A DNA stretch of 64,000 bases from Terriglobia bacterium (lineage in GTDB: Bacteria; Acidobacteriota; Polarisedimenticolia; Polarisedimenticolales; JAIQFR01), in assembly GCA_020073205.1 (NCBI GenBank), contig JAIQFR010000004.1, positions 1-64,000 on the forward strand, in the 5' to 3' direction. Made by a program: the position numbers and the translations under genes. The notes beneath the pieces were generated by a model. The model ran no database searches and was not told the DNA's origin. It saw only the letters and a program-made list of their open reading frames with translations. Within the stretch, counting starts at the first letter, position 1. Each line of letters starts with the position of its first letter. Below are positions 9,233 to 16,799 of the stretch, one piece after another.

Positions 9233-9271
9233 CGACCCGATCGCGGAGACAGGCCCACGCCGATCGGGTCG
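9233..9271 (-). terminator. Hairpin, probable terminator of the TonB-domain gene
   Basis: A perfect 11-bp inverted repeat (CGACCCGATCG with CGATCGGGTCG) lies 28 bases after the stop of the TonB-domain gene. On the minus strand it is followed by TTTC only, so termination may be weak. Confidence 0.6.
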
Positions 9272-9298
9272 CTTCGTCAGTCGATTCTCACCCGAGCT

Positions 9299-9862
9299 TC
9301 ACTTCCTCGGGCCTTGCGTGTCGCGGCCGGTCGGCGGCCGCTGCTGGTTGCCGACGATCGGGGGCTGCAGGCCCCACGGCGTCACGAGGACGACATCGGG
9401 TCCTCCGGGCGACGTCCCCGGCGCGGGCCGCCATCCCGGGGGAGCCAGGTCGAATCGGACCTCGATCGGGACGCAGACCGCCACCGGCTCGCCTCGCCGG
9501 TAGGCCGGCTTGTACATCCTCAGCTTGACGGCTGCCACGGCAACCTCGGTGAAGATCCGGTTGGGCTTGATGACTCGAACCTCCGTCACCTTCCCGCTCG
9601 CGGCGATCACCGCCTCCACCTCCACTCTCCCGGTGATGCGGCCTCTCATGGCCAGCTCCGGGTACGGCGGAGAGCCCGCGTAGAGCAGCACGGGGAGGGT
9701 GATGCAGTCGTTGTCCGGGCTCGGCACGGCCCCTTCGGGGCACCACTCCTGGGGTGAGGGTCGGAGCACTTCCCCGGCCGGGACGGGCCGCCCGGGTTCT
9801 GCCGCCAGGGCCGGGACGAGAAGCACGCCGACTGCAAGGGACACAACCAGTTGCTTCCGCAT
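9299..9862 (-). CDS. Secreted protein with a TonB C-terminal-like domain
   Basis: A 187-residue protein with a clear N-terminal signal (MRKQLVVSLAVGVLLVPALA) and a TonB C-terminal fold at about 63-142. The motifs PPYPELAMRGRITGRVEVE and SGKVTEVRVIKPN are typical of the energy-transducer TonB domain family. Unlike true TonB it has no long Pro-rich spanning region and appears to be cleaved and exported. It is therefore more likely a periplasmic orphan TonB-domain protein than the inner-membrane energiser, and no ExbB/ExbD genes are near. The Pro/Gly-rich tail has no motif. AAAGGAGGGG precedes the ATG. Confidence 0.82.
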   Translation of the reverse strand: MRKQLVVSLAVGVLLVPALAAEPGRPVPAGEVLRPSPQEWCPEGAVPSPDNDCITLPVLLYAGSPPYPELAMRGRITGRVEVEAVIAASGKVTEVRVIKPNRIFTEVAVAAVKLRMYKPAYRRGEPVAVCVPIEVRFDLAPPGWRPAPGTSPGGPDVVLVTPWGLQPPIVGNQQRPPTGRDTQGPRK

Positions 9863-10025
9863 GGCCTGCCCCTCCTTTTCGCGGTTATACCTAGCTTGTA
9901 CTCCGGGCGGGGCGAGGAAGCAAGCACAATTCGCGATTCAACGCAAGCGTTTTCCGGGGCCCCAGGAAAGCGCGAGGAGGCGCGGTTTTCGTCCGAGGGC
10001 GGCCGACGGGACGGGGGTCTCCCGA

Positions 10026-11489
10026 TTACTTTCCGAGTGCCGCGCGGAGCTTGTCGGCGAGCGAGGCGCCGAAGGCCTCGCCCTGCGGGCCCTCCTGCCG
10101 GTCCGCGTATTCCTTCGCCTCGCTCTTCTCCTCGGCCTCCAGTACCGCCCGGCGGCTCAGGCGTATCCGGCGAGTCGCGGCGTCCACCTCGACGACGGCC
10201 ACTTCGACCTCCCCGCCGACGGGGAACGCTCTCCTGAGGTCCGCCTCCTTCTCGACCCCGGTCTCGCCGAGAGGGATGAGGCCGGTGCGGCCCGGAGCGA
10301 GGAACACGAACACGCCGAATTTCTCGAGCCGCTCCACCTTTCCCTTGATGCGAGCGCCCGCGACGATCTCCGGCTTCGGCTTCGCCTCCGCGGCCCGCGA
10401 GGAGCCCGCCTCGAGCATCGCGACGCCGATCCGCTTCCGGTCGACGTCCACGCTCAGGATCTCGAAGGCACCGAGGGTCCCCGGCGGGACCGAGGCCTTC
10501 CAGCCGTCCGCGGTCCCGGTGGGCGGAAACGTCGAGACGTGCGCCAGCGCCTCGATCCCCGGCTCCAGCTCGACGAACGCGCCGAAGGTCGCGATCCGGG
10601 TCACGCGGCCCTCGCTCACCTGGCCGGCCGCGTAGCGCTCATCCACCGTCGTCCACGGATCGGCCCCGAGCTGCTTGAGGCCGAGGGCGATCTGCTTCTT
10701 CGCGTCGTCCACGCGCAGGACCTTGACCGTGATCTCGTCGCCGGGTGCGACCACGTCGGCGGGATTCGATACGCGCGACCACCCCATCTCCGACACGTGG
10801 AGCAGCCCCTGGACGCCGCCGCCGAGATCCACGAACGCGCCGTACTCACGCACCGACACGATCCGACCGCGGAGCACCGCGCCCGGGACGGCGGAGAGCC
10901 GCACCTCGTCGGCCTTCTCGCGCTCCTCCTCCTCGAGGAGCGCGCGCCGGGACACGACCAAGTTCTTGCCGCCCTCCCGGTATTCGACGATCCGGAACGT
11001 GTAGACCTTCCCCTCGTGCACGGACGGGTCGGCCGTGAACGCGGTGTCCATCTGCGAGATCGGGCAGAACGCGCGCTGTCCCGCGATCTTGACCTCGTAA
11101 CCGCCCTTGATCGCCCGGTCGACCTTCCCCTCCACCGGAAGCCCGGCGCGGAAGGCGTCGGCGAGCTGCTGCCTCAACGCCGCGCCGCGGGCCAGCCGGC
11201 GCGACAGCTTGAGGCCTCCCTCGGTCGACACCACCAGGGCCGCGATCCGGTCCCCGATCTCCACTTCGAGCTCGCCGTCGTCGCCCTTGAGCTCGCCGAG
11301 GTCGATGGTCGCCTCGCCCTTTCCGCCGATGTCGATGAACGCCACGTCGTCGGTGACCGCCACGACGACCCCCTCGACCGTCTGCCCCTCCTCGAAGGAC
11401 CTCGGCTTGAGGGTGTCCTCCAGCATCGACGCGAAGTCCTCGTCGCCCAAGGGCGGGTTCGGGTCGGGGCGCTCGTCGTCTCGGGGCAT
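10026..11489 (-). CDS. S1-domain RNA-binding protein (ribosomal protein S1-like)
   Basis: A 487-residue cytoplasmic protein made mostly of S1 (OB-fold) repeats. About five can be seen, starting near residues 35, 118, 203, 288 and 375, with recurring GAFVDLG, GLLHVSEM and ALAHVS segments. The start (MPRDDERP) follows GGAGGAG, and the C-terminus (SLADKLRAALGK) is like that of S1-type proteins in several phyla. Such proteins bind mRNA and help load it on the 30S subunit, or act as general RNA-binding factors. It is shorter than the six-domain E. coli S1 (557 residues), so it could be the genome's main S1 or an accessory paralogue. It stands alone on its strand. Confidence 0.85.
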   Translation of the reverse strand: MPRDDERPDPNPPLGDEDFASMLEDTLKPRSFEEGQTVEGVVVAVTDDVAFIDIGGKGEATIDLGELKGDDGELEVEIGDRIAALVVSTEGGLKLSRRLARGAALRQQLADAFRAGLPVEGKVDRAIKGGYEVKIAGQRAFCPISQMDTAFTADPSVHEGKVYTFRIVEYREGGKNLVVSRRALLEEEEREKADEVRLSAVPGAVLRGRIVSVREYGAFVDLGGGVQGLLHVSEMGWSRVSNPADVVAPGDEITVKVLRVDDAKKQIALGLKQLGADPWTTVDERYAAGQVSEGRVTRIATFGAFVELEPGIEALAHVSTFPPTGTADGWKASVPPGTLGAFEILSVDVDRKRIGVAMLEAGSSRAAEAKPKPEIVAGARIKGKVERLEKFGVFVFLAPGRTGLIPLGETGVEKEADLRRAFPVGGEVEVAVVEVDAATRRIRLSRRAVLEAEEKSEAKEYADRQEGPQGEAFGASLADKLRAALGK

Positions 11490-11596
11490 CGCTCGGCTCC
11501 TCCGGGGAAGCGGGTATTGTACGTCGAAGGAGGTTCCTCCCCCACGCGGCGCGGAGCGGCCTCGCGCCTCTCGGGGCGTGCTCCGCCTCTCGAGCG

Positions 11597-11986
11597 CTAG
11601 CGGTCCGGAGGAGGCGGCCCCCTGCGGGAGAACGCCCGCCGTGCGGGCCCCATCCGGTCGAACCTCTCCCGCTGGTCGGGCCGCAGGAGGTCGCGGATCT
11701 CGTCACGCCCGCTCTCGAGGATCTCGCGGACCTCGGCGCGGCGCCTCGCGATCACGGCGCGGACCTGATCTCGCTGCTTCGCGTCGAGCCCGAGTTCCCG
11801 GGACATCCGCGCCATCGCCAGCCGCCCGTCGCGCGCCCCCACGCGCCATCCCAGCTCGGGGGCGCGCTGCAGCAAGCGCACGCCGACGAAGAACGACGCC
11901 GCGCCGCAGACCATGCCGAGCATGAAGACGACGCTCACGGCGAGCAAGCCGCCGGCGCGCCGCGGTGCCGCCTGCGCCTCAGCCAT
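11597..11986 (-). CDS. Small membrane-anchored Spy/CpxP-like sensor protein
   Basis: 129 residues: one N-terminal membrane segment (about 14-38) followed by a helical, charged domain with LGLDAKQRDQVRAVIARRRAEV and LLRPDQRERFDRM, which resembles the LTxxQ-type periplasmic metal or stress sensors. The C-terminus is Arg/Pro-rich. Its start codon overlaps the stop of the upstream anti-sigma candidate by eight bases, so the two are translationally coupled. The likely role is a periplasmic sensing or buffering subunit of the sigma-factor operon; this is inferred from position and the helix pattern. Confidence 0.75.
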   Translation of the reverse strand: MAEAQAAPRRAGGLLAVSVVFMLGMVCGAASFFVGVRLLQRAPELGWRVGARDGRLAMARMSRELGLDAKQRDQVRAVIARRRAEVREILESGRDEIRDLLRPDQRERFDRMGPARRAFSRRGPPPPDR

Positions 11987-12374
11987 GATTCGTCTCCTCG
12001 CTCGTCACGAGGTCGAGAAGGACGTCGGGGGAATCGGCGCCGCCGGCCTCCGAGCCGTTCAAGATCACGGAATCGATGCTGCCCGTGCCATTGGCCGGCG
12101 GCTCGGGCTCGAGGAACACCGCGGCCGCGGCGACCGCGACGACGGCCGCGGTCATGAAGGCGAGCCTCGGGATCGCGCGCCGCGCGCGCTCGGCCAGCGC
12201 CGGCCGCGGATCCTGCGTCGCGGGCGCGCTCCTCCGGCGTCGCGCCTCGGTCATGAGGTGCGGCACGCGCTCGAGCAGGCGCGCCACGTCGGGCTCCTCC
12301 GATCCCGGCGCGCGGCGGAGCGCTTCACGCACCAGCTCCCGGTCGTCGTCGCGCCTCGAATTCCCGTCGCTCAT
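11979..12374 (-). CDS. Membrane protein, probable anti-sigma factor
   Basis: 131 residues: a charged cytoplasmic N-terminal part (about 1-68), one membrane segment (about 70-90, FMTAAVVAVAAAAVFL) and a short acidic periplasmic tail. The ATG overlaps the stop of the ECF sigma gene as ATGA, the usual arrangement for a sigma/anti-sigma pair. No HxxxCxxC zinc anti-sigma motif is present, so the assignment rests on topology and position. A longer frame running into the sigma gene exists but would overlap its conserved coding sequence and is rejected. Confidence 0.7.
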   Translation of the reverse strand: MSDGNSRRDDDRELVREALRRAPGSEEPDVARLLERVPHLMTEARRRRSAPATQDPRPALAERARRAIPRLAFMTAAVVAVAAAAVFLEPEPPANGTGSIDSVILNGSEAGGADSPDVLLDLVTSEETNHG

Positions 12375-12976
12375 GACCCGGCACCCCCCTTTCCCGGCGG
12401 CATCCCATCGGGGCCGCGGCCCGCGCGCAGCACACGGCCCAGCTTGCGACGGGCCCGGACCGCCCTGATTCTCACCGCCACCGACGTCAGGCCGAGCGCG
12501 CGGGCCGCGTCGGTCATCGACCAACCCTCGAGATCCACCAGCGTGAGCACCGCTCGATCCGCCGGCGACAGGCGACCGAGCCCTTCGCGGACGGCCAGCA
12601 CGTCGATCCGCGAAGACGTCCCGCCTTCCACTCCGAGCCGGCCCGTCGCGTCGTCCGGCTCGACGAGCGGCGCTTCTCTCCGCCGGCGCGCGCGCCGCAG
12701 CCAATCGAGCGCCTTGCGGGCGGTGACCGCGCGGAGCCAGGCTCCGAGGTCACCGGTCGGAAGAGCCGTCGTCGTGAGCGCGGCGATGAAGGCTTCCTGC
12801 ACCACGTCCTCGGCCTCGCTGCCGCCGTACCGCCCCAGCACGTTGCGCGCGGTCCGGACCATCGAGGGACCGTGCTCCGCCATCAGACGCCGGCCCGATT
12901 CCTGGCGGCCCTCCCTCGCGGCGGAGAGGAGATCGAGTTCCGTGCTGGAGGGTCCGGCCACCTGGCACGCATCCAT
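12371..12976 (-). CDS. ECF (sigma-70 family) RNA polymerase sigma factor
   Basis: 201 residues. Region 2 is visible around 45-98 (AEDVVQEAFIAAL, AWLRAVTARKALDWLRR) and region 4 around 130-185 (RLSPADRAVLTLVDLEGWS, MTDAARALGLTSVAVR). This is the compact two-domain form of extracytoplasmic-function sigma factors, which redirect RNA polymerase to envelope-stress or metal-response promoters. It is the first of three tightly overlapping genes (sigma, membrane anti-sigma candidate, small sensor-like protein). The LTxxQ protein gene lies upstream on the same strand with a 105-base gap that could contain an autoregulated promoter. Confidence 0.92.
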   Translation of the reverse strand: MDACQVAGPSSTELDLLSAAREGRQESGRRLMAEHGPSMVRTARNVLGRYGGSEAEDVVQEAFIAALTTTALPTGDLGAWLRAVTARKALDWLRRARRRREAPLVEPDDATGRLGVEGGTSSRIDVLAVREGLGRLSPADRAVLTLVDLEGWSMTDAARALGLTSVAVRIRAVRARRKLGRVLRAGRGPDGMPPGKGGAGS

Positions 12977-13081
12977 CCGTTCCGGCGATTCGGCACGCCA
13001 CCGGCCCGCGGGCGGATCGGAGTCCCGCCGCGGGCCTTCCCCGAAGACCGGGGCGGAGGGACGCCCCGCCGCCCCGGGCCG

Positions 13082-13567
13082 TCACATCTCGGCGGGATCC
13101 TCGGGAGGAGGACTCCCCTTCCCGGCGTGCCGCCGGCCGCGGAGTGCGGCGGCCTTCTGCCGCTGCTCGGGGGTCAGCACCGCCGAGATCTCCACCGCCA
13201 TGTGGTGCCCCTCGAGCGCGACCAGCGCCGCCTGGGCCGAGACCGCGTTGACGGCATCCTTGACCTGTTCGTCGGTCGCCGCAGGGTCGCGCACCAGAGC
13301 TTCGAGATTCCGCCGCGCCTGGCGCAGCGCATCGCGGTCGTCGCCCAGCGCGCCTCCGAAGTACTTCGCGCCGATTCCGCGGATGGCCGAGCGCTGATCC
13401 GCCGTGAGGTCGAGTTGCCTCGCCATCCTCTCGACCAGGCCTTCACCACCACCGCGACCGTTTCCCTTCCATGCGCGGCCTCCGGGGGCCTGGGCCATCG
13501 CGGCGACGAGGCTCAACGCCGCCACTGCGACGCCGAGAGTCCAGCCGCCGAGCCTGATTCTGTTCAT
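13082..13567 (-). CDS. Periplasmic Spy/CpxP-family LTxxQ protein
   Basis: 161 residues: a signal peptide (MNRIRLGGWTLGVAVAALSL onwards, cleavage near AMAQA) and a helical domain with two LTxxQ motifs, LTADQ and LTPEQ, which define the Spy/CpxP family. Known members are periplasmic chaperones or stress sensors that antagonise envelope-stress signalling. The ATG at 13567 is chosen over one 12 bases upstream because GGAGG lies five bases before it. It precedes the ECF sigma gene on the same strand, which suggests a joint envelope-stress or metal response. Confidence 0.88.
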   Translation of the reverse strand: MNRIRLGGWTLGVAVAALSLVAAMAQAPGGRAWKGNGRGGGEGLVERMARQLDLTADQRSAIRGIGAKYFGGALGDDRDALRQARRNLEALVRDPAATDEQVKDAVNAVSAQAALVALEGHHMAVEISAVLTPEQRQKAAALRGRRHAGKGSPPPEDPAEM

Positions 13568-13791
13568 TTTCGCCTCCATCGCGATTCTACGCGTTCAATC
13601 GGGAGACGACGAGGAGCGCCCGGTTGTGTCGCCCCGGGGCTCGCGACGGCGCTCGTCGCCGGGTGGCCGACCCGGGCATCCCGTGGTACAAGTAACGGGT
13701 TGCCGATCGCCGACCGGCCGAGGATCCGCCGCGCTCCCCGGCCAGGCGTCAGACCCCAATGCGCGGACACGGAGAAGGGGAGGAACCCTCC
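13568..13791. promoter_or_regulatory. Divergent intergenic region between the LTxxQ gene and the Cys-rich secreted protein gene
   Basis: A 224-base gap from which both flanking genes are read outward, so it must contain promoters for both. I could not define confident -35/-10 hexamers. The GGGGAGGA near its right end is the ribosome binding site of the plus-strand gene. Confidence 0.5.
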
Positions 13792-14253
13792 ATGAAGCGT
13801 TTCCTGGTTCTTTCGGCTCTGATCGCGTTGCTGGTCTCACCGGCGGTCCTGGCCTGCGACAAGGATTCCGCGATGACGGCTTCCATGGGTCACTCGTGCC
13901 CCGCCGCGATGAAGGGCGTCGAGCGAACGGTGACCAACCTGGACAACGGCGTCCGGATCGAGATGACGGCCAGCGATCCTACGGTCGTACATACCCTCCA
14001 GGCCAACATGGCCTCGGAACTCAAGTCCGGAGGCTGCTGCAAGGACTGCCCGTTGGCGAACGCCGCGTGGAACCACAAGGTGGAGAACACCGACAAGGGC
14101 GTGATCCTGGTCGTCACCACCACTTCCGGCGACGATGTCGGCAAGCTCCAGACCGCCATGGCCAGCATGGCCAAGGGCGGCTGCTCCAAGGGGAGCGAAG
14201 CCGGCAAGGGCGAGTGCCCGCACAAGGCCGCGGCGAAGACCACCAAGGCCTGA
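13792..14253 (+). CDS. Secreted Cys/His/Met-containing protein of unknown function
   Basis: 153 residues: a signal peptide (MKRFLVLSALIALLVSPAVLA, cleaved before CDK), then a mature part with eight further cysteines (HSCPAAM, GGCCKDCPLANAAW, GGCSKG, GECPHK) along with methionines and histidines. An internal weak repeat is visible: VTNLDNGVRIEMTASD and VENTDKGVILVVTTTS. The residue set suggests metal binding in the periplasm, which would suit its position next to the Spy-like/sigma operon, but I recognise no family. The first mature Cys could also be lipidated. The start was chosen by the GGGGAGGA site and the signal peptide. A strong hairpin follows. Confidence 0.78.
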   Translation: MKRFLVLSALIALLVSPAVLACDKDSAMTASMGHSCPAAMKGVERTVTNLDNGVRIEMTASDPTVVHTLQANMASELKSGGCCKDCPLANAAWNHKVENTDKGVILVVTTTSGDDVGKLQTAMASMAKGGCSKGSEAGKGECPHKAAAKTTKA

Positions 14254-14269
14254 TCGAGATCCGTTCTTC

Positions 14270-14316
14270 GGGGACGGCTGCCGGTCGCCGTGGGCGGCGG
14301 GCAGCCGTCCCCGTTG
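14270..14316 (+). terminator. Hairpin terminator after the Cys-rich protein gene
   Basis: GGGGACGGCTGCC and GGCAGCCGTCCCC form a perfect 13-bp stem around a 17-base GC-rich loop, followed by GTTGTATTT. It begins 16 bases after the stop codon. Confidence 0.75.
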
Positions 14317-14500
14317 TATTTCCGGCGTCCCTTTCCACCCTCTTCAACTCCATCCGGGCCGTCGCGAGATCATCGGCGCCTCCCCTGGGCGCCGTTCGCC
14401 GGAAGAGCGCGCCCGTTCGCCGAAAAGTCGGAGCCGCCCCTCCTCCGGGGCCGTAGAGTCCTCCACGAGAGGCGGGGATGGACCCCGATGGAGGCGCGCG

Positions 14501-14923
14501 ATGGAAATGGAAGAACGATACCGGCCCCGCCGGCAGATCCTGTGGGGGCTCTTTCTCCTGGCGCTGGGCGGCGTCCTGCTGCTCGACAGGACGGGGCTTG
14601 TCCATATCCCCTCGATCTGGCGCTTCTGGCCGTCCGCCCTGCTCGTGATGGGCGTTTGCCAGATTTTCGAGGGGCGGTTGGGGTCCGGCGCGATGCTGGT
14701 CCTCATGGCCCTGGCGTTCTTCGCTGCCGAGTTCGGCTGGGCCGGGCTCGCCTACCACACGTTCTGGCCGCTCCTGCTCGTGGCCGTCGGCGTCGGGATC
14801 GTGATCAAGGCGATCAGCCGAGAGGATGAACGGCCCGCGGGCGACGACTCCCCCTGGCTCGTGGGGATTTCGCGCCGGGGTCGTCGCGAGCGGCGCGCGC
14901 GCGAGGAGGCCTCCCATGAATGA
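14501..14923 (+). CDS. LiaI/LiaF-like transmembrane (DUF5668-type) protein
   Basis: 140 residues. Two repeats of the pattern ILWGLFLLALGGVLLLD and IWRFWPSALLVMGVCQ, and later FWPLLLVAVGVGIVIK, make a small multi-pass membrane protein typical of the LiaI-LiaF-like region. In Firmicutes the LiaF family restrains a cell-envelope two-component system (family knowledge). Here it starts the gene set that runs into a LytS/LytTR pair. GGAGG lies just before the ATG. The stop overlaps the next start by eight bases, so the pair is translationally coupled. Confidence 0.82.
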   Translation: MEMEERYRPRRQILWGLFLLALGGVLLLDRTGLVHIPSIWRFWPSALLVMGVCQIFEGRLGSGAMLVLMALAFFAAEFGWAGLAYHTFWPLLLVAVGVGIVIKAISREDERPAGDDSPWLVGISRRGRRERRAREEASHE

Positions 14924-15671
14924 CGGCGAACGGTTGCCCGTCGACGAGCCCAGGCAGCGGGATGGCGTGAAGCTGGTCTACGGCGTCGCCGTCCGGGGGC
15001 TCGCTGGAAGGATGATCGTCGGCCTGATCGTCGCGGCGCTCGGCATCGTCCTCCTGCTCGATCAGCTGGAGATCGCGGACGCGTCGGTCGTCCTCCGCTT
15101 TTGGCCCGCGCTGGCCCTGGCCTACGGGCTGATGATGCTCACCGGCTTCTGCTGCCGGCGCCACGTCACGGCGGGACTGCTCGTGTCGTTCTTCTCGGGC
15201 TGGCTGTTGCTCGAGAGGCTCGACGTCGTGCATCGGAGCCCGTGGGAATTCTGGCCCGTGGTGATCGTCGTTCTCGGGGCTTCGATGGTGATCGCGGCAC
15301 TCCGCGGGCCGTCCTCCGCGGCCCGGCTGGAGGAGGGCGCCTCGACCGTCCGTGCGTTCGCCTTCTGGTCGGGCTCCACGCGCAAGGTCGTATCGGAGGA
15401 CTTCCGCGGCGGCGAGATCACGGCCATCATGGGGGGGCACGAGATCGATCTCCGCCCGGCGAAGATCGCCGGTGGGACCGCGGTGATCGACGTGTTCGTG
15501 TGGTGGGGCGGCGTGGACCTCCGCGTCCCCGCGGACTGGAGAGTCTCGAACGAGACCCTCGCCCTTCTCGGAGGGGTGGACGACAAGACACGGGCGCCCG
15601 AGGGCGAGGCGAAGGGCCACCTCGTCATCAAGGGCCTGGTCGTCATGGGCGGTGTGGAAGTGAAGAACTGA
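14916..15671 (+). CDS. LiaF-like membrane protein with C-terminal envelope-response domain
   Basis: 251 residues. Four membrane segments (about 28-48, 55-75, 80-97, 103-125) resemble the preceding protein. They are followed by a soluble C-terminal domain (about 140-251) with FRGGEITAIMGGHEIDLRPA and GGVDLRVPADW, characteristic of LiaF C-terminal (DUF2154-like) domains. Family members act as negative regulators of envelope-stress two-component systems. The gene is four bases from the downstream histidine kinase gene, which supports a regulatory link. Confidence 0.85.
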   Translation: MNDGERLPVDEPRQRDGVKLVYGVAVRGLAGRMIVGLIVAALGIVLLLDQLEIADASVVLRFWPALALAYGLMMLTGFCCRRHVTAGLLVSFFSGWLLLERLDVVHRSPWEFWPVVIVVLGASMVIAALRGPSSAARLEEGASTVRAFAFWSGSTRKVVSEDFRGGEITAIMGGHEIDLRPAKIAGGTAVIDVFVWWGGVDLRVPADWRVSNETLALLGGVDDKTRAPEGEAKGHLVIKGLVVMGGVEVKN

Positions 15672-15674
15672 GCC

Positions 15675-16799
15675 ATGCACCCGCTGCTCGCCGGCAGGCT
15701 GAGGATCCTCCTCTACCTCGTCCTCTGGGCGGGCATCGGCGCCCTGCTCACCGGCCTCTTCTCGCTCCTGGGCCGGCAGCCGGTCGCGGACGCGGCCGTC
15801 TTCGCGGGCCCCCTGACGCTCGTCTACGCGTTCGCCTGCCTCTCCGCGTGGTGGGTCTGCCGGTCGCGCCCGATCGGGAGCGCCCCGCCGTGGCGCCTCG
15901 GCGCCCTGCTCGCGGGGGCCGCGCTGCAGTCGGCCTCCGTCTGGACAGCCGTGGGCGCGGGGTGGGCGGCGATCCTCAAGGCGCGCGCGGGGATCGGGCC
16001 GGATCGAGGCGGGATCGTGCGCGAGCTCGCCGCGCTGTTCGTCTCCGGAGTCGTCCTCTACGCGCAGTCCCTCGTCGCCCATTACCTCGCCCTCGCGTTC
16101 GAATCCGCCCGCGCCGCCGAGCGACGGTTGCTCGAGTCCGAGCTCTCGGCGAGGGAGGCCGAGCTGAAGGCCCTCCGCGCCCAGCTCAACCCGCATTTCC
16201 TGTTCAACAGCCTCAACTCGATCAGCGCCCTGGTCGGGTCCGACCCCGAGGCGGCGCGGCGCATGTGCCACCTCCTCGGCGATTTCCTGCGAACGAGCCT
16301 TGCGCTCGGCGCACGCCCCCGCGTCGCCCTCAGGGAGGAGCTTGCGCTGGCCGAGCACTACCTCGCGGTGGAGAAGGTGCGCTACGGGCCGCGGCTCGCC
16401 GTCGAGCGCGACGTCGAGGCGGCGGCCGAGCGGTGCCTCGTCCCGCCGCTCCTCCTCCAGCCGCTCGTCGAGAACGCGGTCAAGCACGGCGTCGCGAGCC
16501 GCGTCGAGGGTGGGACGATCCGCATCACGGCGCGGCGCCGCGCCGGCCATCTCGAGGTCACGATCGAGAATCCCTTCGACCCGGACGCGCCACCCCGGCG
16601 CGGGCAGGGGGTCGGCCTCGACAACGTGAGGCGGCGGATCGAGGCGCTCGATCCCGGCTCGGCGGGCCTTCGGGTCACCCGCGAGGGCGGGCGATTCCGG
16701 GCGATGCTGTATCTCCCGGCATTCGAGCCGGAGGCCGACCGAAGGGCGCCGGCCCGCGAGGCGCGACGGGTCGGAGGGGATGCGCGCGATGAAGCGTGA
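15675..16799 (+). CDS. LytS/YehU-type sensor histidine kinase
   Basis: 374 residues. Four hydrophobic segments occupy about 8-160, followed by a short coiled linker (SARAAERRLLESELSAREAE). The His_kinase domain has QLNPHFLFNSLNS with the predicted phosphorylated His near 174. The ATPase domain has LLLQPLVENAVKHG and GVGLDNVRRRIEAL. This is the family that pairs with LytTR response regulators, encoded next and overlapping its 3' end. Because LiaF-like proteins are encoded just upstream, it probably senses envelope state. No extra sensory domain is visible besides the membrane part. Confidence 0.95.
   Translation: MHPLLAGRLRILLYLVLWAGIGALLTGLFSLLGRQPVADAAVFAGPLTLVYAFACLSAWWVCRSRPIGSAPPWRLGALLAGAALQSASVWTAVGAGWAAILKARAGIGPDRGGIVRELAALFVSGVVLYAQSLVAHYLALAFESARAAERRLLESELSAREAELKALRAQLNPHFLFNSLNSISALVGSDPEAARRMCHLLGDFLRTSLALGARPRVALREELALAEHYLAVEKVRYGPRLAVERDVEAAAERCLVPPLLLQPLVENAVKHGVASRVEGGTIRITARRRAGHLEVTIENPFDPDAPPRRGQGVGLDNVRRRIEALDPGSAGLRVTREGGRFRAMLYLPAFEPEADRRAPAREARRVGGDARDEA

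Noticed and set aside
12375-12704. Longer N-terminus of the anti-sigma candidate
   Set aside because: It would overlap the conserved sigma domain in another frame; the ATGA overlap at 12371-12374 is the natural start.
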